From Mytilus galloprovincialis (lineage: Eukaryota > Mollusca > Bivalvia > Mytilida > Mytilidae): a stretch of DNA of 64,000 nucleotides. The position numbers were made by a program, and so were the translations under genes. Position 1 is the first letter of the stretch, and every line of letters begins with the position of its first letter. Under the pieces are notes generated by a model. That model did not search any database. It was not told the DNA's origin and worked only from the letters and a program-made list of their open reading frames with translations. This document shows, piece after piece, positions 34,501 to 45,611 of the stretch. The stretch is from positions 29,662,102 through 29,726,101 of the forward strand of contig NC_134850.1 in assembly GCF_965363235.1 (NCBI RefSeq). The letters run 5' to 3'.

Positions 34501-37500
34501 TGCTGGTGGCTCTATTAACCATTTCTATTCATTTTGCTTCCTGTGTGACACGACAAACACCAGTAGTGTAAAATGAGACTTCATGAACAAATTAATATTA
34601 AAAGGGTATGTCAAAATGTACTTTAAATGTTGTTGCAGTAGAAATGCGTTTAAGATATTGCTTTTCTTACAAACTATGCTAACAGTTGGACCCAGTTTTT
34701 AATGGTGAAAGCAGGCGAGGTATTCGTAGCGTCAGGCCGGAAAACTGTCAATCCTTTTCAATTAAAAGCGGAGTCCGACAATTTGCAACTCGACATGAGC
34801 GGGCTTGTGTTATCTATATGGCATAATGTATAGGTATACACGAACCTTTTATAATTCCATTCTATTGAAAGTTGATAAATCACATTATAATGTCTCTGAA
34901 TGTAAATGTCAGGATGACTATTAAAAGCACTAAATTGGAGTAATAAATCGTTTACTTTTATTCTTTAACAGATTATTATCATCTCAATTTTTTTCCCATC
35001 ATGGAAGTCTGTTTATTGTAATCTTAATCGTAATGGATTTAATATCTAACCTTTCATCAATACATTAAATGTATTGTATAGAAATAAAATTACTTAAAGT
35101 TCAAACATTATAACATTTAATTTTCTCAAATAGTTCGTGTAATAGTAATTATGTTGTTGTGTTACTGATATAATATTATATTATGATTAAGATTCACTAA
35201 TAATTATAATCTTACTCAAAGAAAAGTTTTATTAATTGTATGCAGCAAAAGTCTCGTCAAAAATTTTAATAAACGTAAAATTAAATAATTAGCTGGTTTA
35301 AGTATGAAATTCCAATATATATTTTCAATTTGGATTCACACTGAATTCGCTTATATTTTTGAAATAAATGAATGGAGTGACCTTCGATCACTTGAAACTT
35401 ATTAACAAAACAATACCGCCTGGTGTTTACGTTCTTCTCCCGATAATCTATAAATATACGTACTTGGTATGAGGCAATGCATTTTCATATATATAATGAA
35501 ATTTGATACACAGAACCAAGCAAATATATATATACAGATTTTTGTTTTCTTCTCAAAACCATTGATTTAGACAAAAACTCAAAATCGTTTCTCCGAATTT
35601 TACTGATTACAAAAGTCCTTTTTCTCGCCAAAAAAAAAAAAAAAAAAAAAAAAACAACGATGTTAAAACTTAAAACATAAACATTGTCTGATAGATATTT
35701 TGAATGTCTGTGTAGATATTTGAATACTAAATTATCAAAACTTGTAGGATATAAATAAATGTAAAATTTCTTGTTCAATTGCTTTTGATTTTTCCTTTCT
35801 TATGCTGAGTTCACACGTAATTCGAATTCGATTCGCATTAACTAATTTGAATTAGTTTAATTCGCATTCGAAACGTTTGACGTCCTAACGTCAATTCTAA
35901 TTCGAATTACAATGCGCGTCAAATTCGCTTTACTGTCCTAAACTTTTAATTCGTATTAACAAAAACGTATTTCTAATGCGAATTGGTTAATTCGAATTAT
36001 CTAATTCGAATCAATTCGAATTAAAACAGAAGAGTGTGTGAACGCGATTAGCGAATTCGATTCGCATTCAATTCGAATTAAATGTACGTGTGAACGAGGC
36101 ATTAATCAAACATTGTTTGAAATATATGCCAAAATTTAATAGCAAAATCCGATTTTAATTCATTGAAATCTTTTCATAAGATAACATTATTTAAATATTT
36201 TTCACTTTTAACAAAAATTTCCAGCCGAGTGAATAAATTTTAGGAAGAGTAAGTTATCATGATATATATAAAGGCGACTTATCTGTACTCTATCAATGAA
36301 GTTCATTTCTTAAACATGGATATATCTACTGATATATTAACATAATATTGAATGAAAAAGTATAAAAATTATACAGTGAAAGTTATATAAAAATAGTATA
36401 AAAGATAAAGATAGATAGTGTGTTGAAAATAAAAATGTATTAAAAAGGATTTTAGGTTTTACACGTAACGAAAATAAAACAGTCACCTGACGACTAGAAA
36501 AAAAACTCATCATCATGATCATAGATACCAAAATTTTGTATTTGCACCAGACGCACGTTTCCTCTACAATTGACTCATCAGTGACACTCGAATCAAAAAA
36601 AGTTAAAAAGGCCAAAGAAACTACGAAGTTGAAGAGCACTGAGAACCAAAAATTCTAAAACGTTTTGCCAAATACAGCTAAAAATATCTAAAAATAAGAA
36701 TACCATCTTCAAGAATAGACAGGTTTTGTACAATATATCGAGTTCTAAACTTTATCGCCTAAGATGAAAAAGGTGGGAATGAATTTAGTCGAGATTATGA
36801 AATATATGTCATCAACACAACATTGCCAAAATGGCTACCCCCTCTCCCTAAACAAAATAAAAAAATATTCCCAAAAAAATAAACACACACATTGAAATGC
36901 AACGTAAACAAAAAGAACAAAAATTGAATATTCCTTATTTAGATTATGTTTAAGAATATGCGGTGAGGCAAAGGTATTGTTTTGAGATTTATATCACTTT
37001 TTCATCAAACAATGACATTACAAAATTTACATTTACAAAAGTACGATAAAAACATGACACAAGAGAAAAGCCTCAAACTGAATAAATCGTAAAAGATAGA
37101 TAATTGTTGGCAAATTAAATCAATAAGAACGCTTTCACAAAATTCAAATAACTATATATATATATATATATATACAAATGGCTTGATAAATTTTCGTTGA
37201 TACATACCCCCTCCCTTTTTCCTTATTTTACCCCCAAAAAGAAAACCTTCAAAAACAAAGCTGTGCAAACCTGCATGTCTGCCAAAAACTAGCAGATCTT
37301 ACATTTTTGGGAGAAATTCAGACCATGTAGAGAAACCTTATTATATAAACAATAAGCAAATATGGATGTCTCCGTACATAGAGAAAAACAGATACAAATG
37401 GCTTGTATTTTTATTTTGAGTTAAATTTTTCAGTAAAATCTATAAACGATCGTTTTAACCACACACATTTTAAGACGCAAAAATCTCTGTAAAAGAAAAT

Positions 37501-38059
37501 CCACGTTAAGTATATCATCTTGAAAAGACAAATGGTTTAACATTGCGTTTGCATTTCAATTACCGTACACAAAATATTCTCTGAAAGAAGAAATTTATTT
37601 TACAACGTACATGTAAGTCAATATTTCTTCTTTCCAACAATAACGCAAAACATTCTACTTTTATCATAGTAATTTAAATAAGTTTGTTTTCGTTTCATTA
37701 TTCACACATGACTATTTCCTCACGTTTTTAAAAATATCGCTCTTTTCTTCTATAATGGTATTAATCAGAAATCTTTGACCTGTAGTATAATGCAGTTGTG
37801 GATCCACAGAGAAAATGTATCCCCCTTTTGACGAACACTACATTTGAATAAGGACATATGGTTTGACCCCCGCCCCCTTACCTTGGTTTTGGAAACCCGT
37901 TTGAAAAATGGCTCGATCCGCTCCAATATTGAGTAGTTTTACTTACTTCATTAGCATTTTAATTCCATTATTCGTTTTGTCTCCCCACATAACATACCAA
38001 CTTTCTTTTAGTGCCCGGATTTCGTCTTTTGAAAACACTAAAGCTTTTCGTACTGACAT
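31345..38059 (-). CDS. globin, 3 exons
   Basis: Join on the minus strand 38059-37947, 33151-32926, 31560-31345; 184 residues; GT-AG junctions in phases 2 and 0, equal to the classical globin introns B12.2 and G7.0. Exon 1 (MSVRKALVFSKDEIRALKES) is helix A-B. Exon 2 has KLFKMHPE, the CD1 Phe in KEFKDL (residue 53), a helix E segment FRSLALQYMYKLTEYID, and the proximal His in AHHKRALGPKHF (His102 by alignment to H-x-K-R-G-V-G-P of other globins). Exon 3 holds helices G-H (WMGSVMTSMVKETM) and a 26-residue tail. The heme protein would be cytosolic, since no signal peptide is seen. The distal E7 position appears to be Leu70, not His. An upstream in-frame ATG would add 11 residues. It may be a neuroglobin-like or mollusc-specific globin; O2 storage, sensing or redox roles cannot be told apart from sequence. 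Confidence 0.88.
31587..32045 (+). repeat. dispersed mussel repeat (globin intron 2)
   Basis: Begins near cacaaaagtactgaactccg and contains gacaacaactgtcatatttc and ttggtacaggcattttcaaa. The reverse complement of the first part occurs in each 4.69 kb array unit (480-650). The 136-codon open frame within it is not protein-like. Confidence 0.65.
32219..32380. mobile_element. MITE family M2 (globin intron 2)
   Basis: Perfect 15-bp inverted ends, tacaccttatcgcta and tagcgataaggtgta, around 130 bp containing tccattgtggcgtcagatat and tgacgtcaaaaatttac. A diverged copy lies at 54638-54824. Confidence 0.82.
32926..33151 (-). CDS. globin exon 2 (heme pocket)
   Basis: Acceptor ttttttttcag, donor aaggtactt. 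Residues 38-113, with CD1 Phe53, helix E, and proximal His102 inside CKAHHKRALGP. Confidence 0.92.
33543..34495 (+). repeat. dispersed repeat family C (globin intron 1)
   Basis: Shares acaatattcaagcttgatac with the copy at 50735-52395, then repeated tttggcccc-type blocks with ccaaaatcaatcccaacttt, ending gtgtcttcggacgacgcaga and the tatacgatccca hairpin region. Confidence 0.7.
34496..35802. other. globin intron 1, middle part
   Basis: AT-rich sequence with a poly-A tract at about 35630-35654. No gene or recognised repeat seen. Confidence 0.5.
35803..36101. mobile_element. Harbinger-like MITE, 299 bp
   Basis: Inverted ends gttcacacgtaattcgaatt and aattaaatgtacgtgtgaac, flanked by TTA on both sides (35800-35802, 36102-36104). 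A 3-bp TTA duplication is typical of PIF/Harbinger. The interior is dense in attcgaatt palindromes. Confidence 0.78.
36515..36687 (+). repeat. dispersed mussel repeat family F
   Basis: Contains ttttgtatttgcaccagacg, caattgactcatcagtgaca and aaggccaaagaaactacgaa, which I recall as a frequent mussel repeat. Confidence 0.6.
36688..37946. other. globin intron 1, 5' part
   Basis: AT-rich, with an (AT)n run at about 37153-37174. No gene seen. Confidence 0.5.
37947..38059 (-). CDS. globin exon 1
   Basis: ATG 38059-38057; donor aagtaagta splits the Lys38 codon in phase 2. FSKDEIRALKESWYVMWGDK matches the globin A-helix pattern. Intron 1 is 4.8 kb. Confidence 0.87.
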
Positions 38060-39512
38060 GATCAATATCGGACTACAAATACAAAAGTTCATATTAAACA
38101 ATTGAGTATAAGAATGAGAAGATGTGGTATTATCGTCAATGAGAAAACTTTCTACCGAAAGACCATAGGTACTTGGGGACAAGACAATTTTTGTTTGCCC
38201 CCCCCCCTTTTTTTTCAAAATCCGTTATTTTTTGTTTTCCATTAATTTAAATAATTTTTGTCTTTAACAGTATACTTAATATATATAACATAAATATACT
38301 AGAAATAACGTGTGTTTGCTATTTACTATCAATTCCAAGTTTACTATCCACAGCGGTCAATTATGTCCTGTCCCAAAGTACCAATGCAAAATACAAAATG
38401 ACGTAGAATTTAACAATACGGAGTGAAGCCCATTTTATGAGTTAAAAAAAAACCCTGGTTCTAATGTGAAATATAAAATTGAATTTGTCCAATTCAATAC
38501 ATACATCATCATTTGATTATTTTGGTATTTCAAAAAATATCTAATTATCAAAAACAGTTGAACAAATGAACATATTATATACCTACATTAAATTTTCAAC
38601 GAACGATCCATGTCAAAATATGTTATAAAATAAGTACAAATGTATAAACTTAATCATGTCATTTCTAACGTTATCTAATGAAGTATGGAAGATTCTTTCA
38701 GATCGTTTTAACCAATTTTCTTTATGTATTTTAAATCAAAAGCGGATGAATGAAAATCAAATTCGTCGCACCGAGCTCGTTCATTTCACTATGAAAAGAC
38801 CTTTACAAAAGAGGAATAGTATTCTTTGTATGAATAAGTAAAGAAAATATCTTTTGATGATTTTTTTGGTGTTTAGATGTTATGCTAATAGAATGAAGCG
38901 TAAAATATCATAGGTAATGATACTTCTTGTGATTGCATGGCCTTTTTGTAAATATATTTACCTTGGTGATGTTCAGTTGAGCAGTGAAAATCTGTAATAT
39001 GTTATTGGTTCGTACTTACTGTTCATACTTTTTTATATATAAAAAAGAGTTATCGTTCCTTTTCTATTATGTCATGAAGATACTTGTATAAGATCGTATA
39101 ACTAATACCAGTTTTGATGTATTGAATATTTACCATACAAATATGTTAATATTTACCATACAAATATTGTTAAAATTTCTTTTCATAGGAACTGTTTTTG
39201 TTTGCAAACGATAATTTAAAAATCTTAAATTTTTGACTCTATATACATGTATGATAAATGAATTGATATTATATGTTTGTGCTAACTCATGTCTGATTCT
39301 GAATAAATTACTTTCTGTGTAACAAAAATAAATTTTGAAAGATGTAACACAATTTCAAAATAATGATAATAAACATATATGATAAATAAGATTGTTGTCT
39401 CTTTGACACATTCCCCATTTCCATTCTCTCAATTTTATTGATGTTATATGTTTGTGTTATTCATGATCAAAACATAAAACTCTGGATGAATGTAATGGAG
39501 TAACGAAAAAAA
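38060..39512. other. intergenic, upstream of globin
   Basis: Globin promoter region on the minus strand. 38105-38175 is a family A fragment, and 38195-38215 is a C/T homopolymer pair. About 25 bp near 38340 (aagtttactatccac) match the Helitron interior. Otherwise nothing recognised. Confidence 0.45.
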
Positions 39513-39738
39513 CGATGCACTTCTTTTGTTCGTCCTTTTCTTTACATTTGGACATCCACACTAGAGGTTCATCCTTTTATAGCTTCTAACAGCGACTCTC
39601 TTTTTTATCTAATAATTGTTTTGTTTTGTTTCTAACAATTATTAGACACAAAAGAGAGTCGCTGTTAGAAGCTAAGAAGGGTGAACCTCTAGTGTGGATG
39701 TGCAAATGTAAAGAAAAGGACGAACAAAGAAGTACACC
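39513..39738. mobile_element. foldback element with ~105-bp arms
   Basis: gttcgtccttttctttacat and cttctaacagcgactctctt in the left arm pair with aagagagtcgctgttagaag and aagaaaaggacgaac in the right arm, around a loop of about 15 bp. Confidence 0.9.
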
Positions 39739-40290
39739 GGGTTAAAAATTATTTCCAACAGAAAAAAGGAATACTAAATAACAACAAATGATCCAGTTTC
39801 TAACAGCTATTCAACCTAATTCATAGAAATATGAACTTCTTTTTATTGAGCTTGAATTTATTATTTATGTTCAGTTTCTTTGTAAACGATATAGTTTTCC
39901 CTCAAAACACAAACAATGAGTAAAAATCGACATTCAAGGGCAATGACTCCTGTCAGAAATGGTTTTTATTGATTGTTGGTTTTTTAATTTTTAGTTGCAA
40001 ATGTTTCGTGCATGTTCAGGACGAAATATCAGAAATGGACAATCAATTACTGCTGTAAAGATGCATAGTCATGTGTTGACTTATTTTTACATCATGTTTG
40101 TTGATTACTATTGTACTTGATCTTATATACTACATGTCAAAATCGGAAAAAAGGAAGGTTATGAATAGTTTTTTCAGGACAATAATTTCTATAAGGGGTT
40201 GGACTGACAATTCTACTAAATGTTTGATTTTGTCATTTATTATGCGTAATGTGATCACTATATTTTGTATGTGCGTACCTTGCAAGGCCG
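39739..40290. other. intergenic, no feature recognised
   Basis: AT-rich sequence between a foldback and a tandem repeat. A 70-codon frame at 40098-40310 has no recognisable content. Confidence 0.45.
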
Positions 40291-41305
40291 TCATGCCCGT
40301 CTTCACTTGACCACGACCTCATTTCATTGATCAGTAAAGAAGTTTTCATGGTTCAGTCTATATCTTAGATATTAATATAAGCAATTGATCTACTATATTT
40401 GGTGTATGGAATTATTGTAAGGTGTCCAGCTGGAAGGTGTTATTTGACCTAATTTTCATGGTTCAGTGGTTATAGTTAAGTTTTATATTTTGGTCTGTTT
40501 TCTAATACTGTATGCAATGTCTACTATATTTGGTGTATGGAATGGTTTTAATGTAGACATGTCCATCTGGCAGGTGTTAACTGGCCTTGACCTCATTTAA
40601 ACTGTTCATTGTTTAAGATTAAGATTTGTGTTTTGGTCTGTTGTTCTAAAACTGTATACAATAGACCAACTATATTTGGTGTTAAAAAATATTTTACGAC
40701 GAACATGTCAGTCGGCATATTTTATGTGGCCTTAACCTCCAATTTACGGTTCATTGACTAAATGTTTAATTTTTTGATCTGTTTTTTTCTCATACTAATT
40801 GCAAAAGGTCAACTACATTTAGTGTATGAAATGATTGTAAAGTGTATATGTTTGCCTGGCATTTATCATCTGATTCTTTTTTTGTGATTCATTGGTATTT
40901 TGAGTTTTTTCTGGTTAAGTTTGTTTCTAAGATACTATATACAATAGGTCAACTATATTCAAAGCATGTAATGATTTTTATGTGTACATGATTGTCTGGC
41001 AGGGTTCATTTGACCTTGACCTCATTTTCATGGTCCATTGAGGAATGTTAATGCAAGTATTCCTGGTTTTGTTAATTCTTAGATGTGCATTAGGTCAACT
41101 ATATTTAGAGTATATTTGGTGTATGGAATGAATGTAAGGCGTACAAGTATCTCCCGTTTGGTTTATATGACCTTGACCTCATATTCTTGGATCATGTTAA
41201 GGTTATGTTATAGTTGTAGTTAAGCTTCATATTTGGCAGTCAACATAAAATCAATAATCAGTAAAAAAGGCGAGACATTTCAGCGCAAGCACTCTTGTTT
41301 ATTTT
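40290..41305 (+). repeat. ~140-bp-period tandem repeat family D
   Basis: About six to seven diverged units, each with tgaccttgacctcatttt, a ttcatggttcagt block, tttggtctgtttt and ctatatttggtgtatggaat. The right boundary, gagacatttcagcgcaagca, closes the array. I recall this as a mussel repeat. Confidence 0.8.
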
Positions 41306-41424
41306 TTTGAAACAGAAGTGACATTTTTTTTATTGGATTTTGAATGTCTACATGGTACCTATAATTGCATATAAACTAAATGGTGTTTTTTTTTCTCATT
41401 GTTGAAGGTTGTTACATGACCTAC

Positions 41425-41750
41425 AATTGCATATAGCAAGTCTTTAAAATTTAGCTTTAAAATTAGAAAGTTTTTGGTCAAGGTAGTTTTTGATGAAGCT
41501 GAAGTCCAATCAATTTGAAACTTAGTACACATGTTCCTTATGATATGATCTATTTAATTTTAAAGCTAAATTAGACTTTGGACCCCAATTTCACGGTCCA
41601 TTGAACACAGAAAATGAAAGTGAAAGTTTTAGGTTAAAGTTTTTGGTCAATGTAGTTTTTGATGGAGCTGAAGTCCAATCAACTTGAAACTTAGTACACA
41701 TGTTCCTTATAATATGCCCCTCTACTATCGTAGGTGGGGCATAAAAATGC
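41425..41750 (+). repeat. dispersed repeat family E with 3' hairpin
   Basis: Two tandem units (tttttgatgaagctgaagtc and tttttgatggagctgaagtc, about 190 bp apart), followed by the hairpin gcccctctactatcgtaggtggggc region at 41717-41741. Confidence 0.7.
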
Positions 41751-42139
41751 AAGTCACTGAAGCACGACTTTGAAGGAAGATACTAAAATCTGATTGAACT
41801 TAAAATTCATAATTGCTATGAAGCAGCACATCATATATCAACTCATAATTTAAATTCAGAGCCATTTTGGGTACAGTTTATGCTGTATTTGTGTCACTTT
41901 TTGATTAAATTTCTTGTATACTTATGTGTAAGTATCTACTGGTGTTAGCATTTTACAGTTGTGCCAGGCCTAGGGCTTTAAAAGATAGTAAGATTAACTC
42001 CAAAAATTAAGGTGACAACTTTTGCACTCAGCGGAATTGCAAACTTGTCCCAGAGACTGTTTTATACTAGATGTTCAGTAAGCATGTTCAATGATGTCCA
42101 CACAAAAATCAGGAACAGATGAAAGCACAAAATTGGTCA
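41751..42139. other. intergenic, no feature recognised
   Basis: No gene or recognised repeat seen between family E and the reversed family A copy. Confidence 0.4.
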
Positions 42140-42318
42140 TTATTTTATGGTTTTACACTAGTCATTTTTTGGGACCCTTTATAATTTGTTTGGTGTAAGC
42201 CATGGCTTCGTGTTGAAGACCGTACTTTGACCTACATGTATAATGGTTTACTTTTACAAATTATGACCTGGATGAAGAGTTGTCTCATTGGCACTCATAC
42301 CATATCTTCTGATATCTA
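42140..42318 (-). repeat. family A copy, reversed
   Basis: Reverse complement of the full family A head: ggttttacactagtcatttt, gtgttgaagaccgtactttg, gagttgtctcattggcactc, taccatatcttct. Confidence 0.78.
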
Positions 42319-42694
42319 TAAACAATGGAATATATAGCAGACTTGAAAGCCTGATATATATATGTGAACTACAAACAAACACGACTCACAGAGATATTAT
42401 GCTTCAAAAGAAGCTGTCTAGGTATAATTATAATACATTTACACTAGACATCAATATACACATCAATTTGATTGACAAAAAAAATATTGAGGGTCCTTTC
42501 AAATAAGAGGATTGCAAGTTTGAATTTTACTGCATGCAAGCCAATGGATAAGTCTATGTGCACACGTCTAATTAACCCCACTTCAAAATGTCAGATTGGA
42601 ATTATTTTGTTTCAAGCTGTATCATTGATATGTTCATGTGATGAATTACTTTGTATATTTTAAATGCATTTACAAACTATATGTGTTTGATATA

Positions 42695-44290
42695 AAAAAG
42701 AAGATGTGGTATGATTGCCAATGAGACAACTGTCCACAAGAGACCAAAATGACACAGACATTAACAACTATAGGTCACCGTACGGTCTTGAACAATGAGC
42801 AAAGCCCATACCGCATAATCAGCAATAAAAGGCCCCGATATGACAATGTAAAACAATTCAAACAAGAAAACTAACGGCCTTATTTATAAAAACTAGAGGC
42901 TCTAAAGAGCCTGTGTCGCTCACCTTGGTCTATGTGAATATTAAACAAAGGAAGAAGATGGATTCATGAAAAAATTGTGTTTTGGTGATGATGATGTGTT
43001 TGTACATCTTACTTTACTGAACATTCTTACTGCTTACAATTATCTCTACCTATAATGAACTTGGCCCAGTAGTTTCAGTAAAAAATGTTAGTAAAAATTT
43101 ACAAATTTTATGAAAATTGTTAAAAATTGACTATAAAGGACAATAACTCCTAAGGGGGTCAATTGACCATTTTGGTCATGTTGACTTATTTTTAGGTCTT
43201 ATACAGTTTATCTCTATCTAAAATAATATTCAAGATAACAGAAAATGGCAAAATTTCCTTAAAATTACCAATTCAGGGGCAACAACCCAACAACAGGTTG
43301 TCTGATTCATCTGAAAATTTCAGGGCTGATAGATCTTGACCTGATAAACAATTTTACCCCACGTCCGATTTGCTCTAAATGCTTTGGTTTTTGAGTTATA
43401 AACCAAAAACTGCATTTTACCCCTATGTTCTATTTTTAGCCATGGTGGCCATCTTGGTTTGTTGGACGTGTCACCGGACACATTTTTTAAACAAGATACC
43501 CCAAAGATGATTGTGGCCAAGTTTGGATTAATTTGGACCAGTAGTTTCAGAGGAGAAGATTTTTGTAAAAGATTACTAAGATTTACGAAAAATGGTTAAA
43601 AATTTACTATAAAGGGCAATTACTCCTAAAGGGGTCATCTGACAATTTCGGTAATGTTGACTTATTTGTAAATCTTACTTTGCTGAACATTTTTGCTGTT
43701 TACAGTTTATCCCTATCTATAATAATATTCAAGATAATAACCAAAAACAGCAAACTTTCTTTAAAATTACCAATTCAGGGGCAGCAACCCAATAACGGGT
43801 TGTCCGATTCATCTGAAAATTTCAGGGCACATAGGTCTTGACCTGATAAACAATTTTACCATGTCAGATTTGCTCTAAATGCTTTGGTTTTTGAGTTATA
43901 AGCCAAAAACTGCATTTTAGCGCTATGTTCTATTTTTAGCCATGGCGGCCAACTTGGTTGGTTGGCCGGGTCACCGGACACATTTTTTAAACTAGATACC
44001 CCAATGATGATTGTGGCCAAGTTTGGAAAATTTGGCCCAGTAGTTTCAGAGGAGAAGATTTTTGTAAAAGTTAACGACGACAGACGACAGACGACGCAGG
44101 ACGACCCCACACGCCGGACGCCAAGTGATGAGAAAAGCTCACTTGGCCCTTTGGGCCAGGTGAGCTAAAAAATGAACGAAAAACAAATATTTAACACATA
44201 AACAAACAACAACCACTGAATTACAGGCTCCTGACTTGGGACAGGCACATACATAAATAATGTGGCAGGGTTAAACATGTTGTTTGACAT
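42695..44290 (+). repeat. family B copy interrupted by a 1.27 kb element
   Basis: The head, 42695-42892, has gtggtatgattgccaatgag and accgtacggtcttgaacaat; the remainder, 44167-44290, has aatgaacgaaaaacaaatat and ctcctgacttgggacaggca. The family shares its first 40 bases with family A. Confidence 0.75.
42893..44166 (+). mobile_element. 1.27 kb element with internal ~504-bp repeats, nested in family B
   Basis: Starts ctagaggctctaaagagcct and ends with the hairpin ctcacttggccctttgggcc...ggtgagct. Two tandem units of about 504 bp share gcaacccaa...gggttgtc, gatttgctctaaatgctttg and gtcaccggacacatttttta. No protein. A 3' hairpin close to the end is Helitron-like, but the 5' end is not diagnostic. 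Confidence 0.72.
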
Positions 44291-44611
44291 TGCTTTGACA
44301 TCTTTTATTCAGTGTATGTAGAATTGTTATTACAAGTTCAATACCCTATCATTCACTTTATAAACACCAATTTTACATTATTATCAAAATTATCTCCCCT
44401 TATGTTGTATGACAAATTATCTCCCTTTGCAGATCTGAATTTAATTTGCTTCTTTCACAATTTTAAATAGTTAATTCCTTCATGTAATTTTTCATTGAAC
44501 TCCGTGATTTTAAGTGCCATCTTTTAAAAGAAAAGTACCATTCTATGATAATTGAAATAAATACTTGTAAAAGAAAATTCGAAGGTTCTTCCCATTACAA
44601 TGTCAGATCAA

Positions 44612-44960
44612 CATAATAAATAACATTTGGTATGATTTCCAATAATACAACTATTCGCCTTAGACTAAATGCTGTTGATGTTTGCAACTATAGCCATATG
44701 TCACCATAAAACCTTCAATATTGAGCAAAATTCATATCCTATAGTAACCAATAAAAGTCAGAACATAAGATATAGTGTAAGATAAGATGTAAAACAAGAA
44801 AACTAGAAAACTAACAGCCTGATGTGTGCACAAAACAATTAATAAATTATAAATATGATAAGACAGCAATCAATGACTTGGGTATGCACATATCAAATGT
44901 GGCAGGGTTATGTTTGGAAGAGCTCAACCCTCCTCTCACTTAGGACAGTGCCGGAACACG
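44612..44960 (+). repeat. diverged family B copy
   Basis: Weak but ordered matches to family B: ttggtatgatttccaataat, ccttcaatattgagcaaaat, acaagaaaactagaaaacta, then acttgggtatgcacatatca and tgtggcagggtta. Confidence 0.6.
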
Positions 44961-45510
44961 GGGGCACAACAAAATCACAGTTTAGCATGAAGGGCATCTT
45001 TTTTCAGTGTGCAACTTCAACTCTTTGTTAAATCAATCCAAAATTCTTTCAATTGTTTTAAAATGAGACTGTGGTATTCATTGAATGATATCTATTTGCA
45101 TTATTATAAAGGTAAAAACGGCAAAATAACTCAAACAAAGCATGTATAAATATATTTAACAAATAAAAATCTAACATTTTGTTTATCACATTTAAGAAAT
45201 ACATACATTAAGTAAGCATAGAATTCAATATGCTATAAATATATTAAAAGCTTTAAATTCGGTGAAATGGTTACAAGATTCACATGGAAAAACAGGCAGA
45301 ATGGCACTCTTGTCATTTTCTTACTTTTATTATAGAATTTACAAAGCAAGTTTCCAAAGGCATATAAACAGTACATGTTGATATTTTCTTTGTCAAAATC
45401 TCATCAGATCTTTTTGTCAAAAATTTAAGACAAACTATTCTAATCTAATTGCCCCTTTATATTACTTCTCCTATTCAGTAAAAATATCTATTAAAATCTT
45501 CAATCATTTT
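44961..45510. other. 3' flank and presumed 3' UTR of fumarase
   Basis: A minus-strand AATAAA at 45326-45331, about 180 bp past the stop, is a plausible polyadenylation signal. No other feature. Confidence 0.4.
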
Positions 45511-45611
45511 TTATTCCACCTGCCACTCTTTAAAGAAGTCATTTCCTTTATTATCTACCACAATGAATGCTGGGAAATTCTCAACCTCTACTTTCCATAT
45601 TGCTTCCATAC
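45511..45611 (-). CDS. fumA-like: fumarase exon 12 and stop
   Basis: Residues 537-569, [20 protein letters not shown]...FFKEWQVE, stop TAA at 45511-45513. Matches the FumA C terminus. Confidence 0.95.

Noticed and set aside
36337-36639. 100-codon minus-strand frame
   Set aside because: Overlaps dispersed repeat family F; low-complexity hydrophobic translation of AT-rich DNA.
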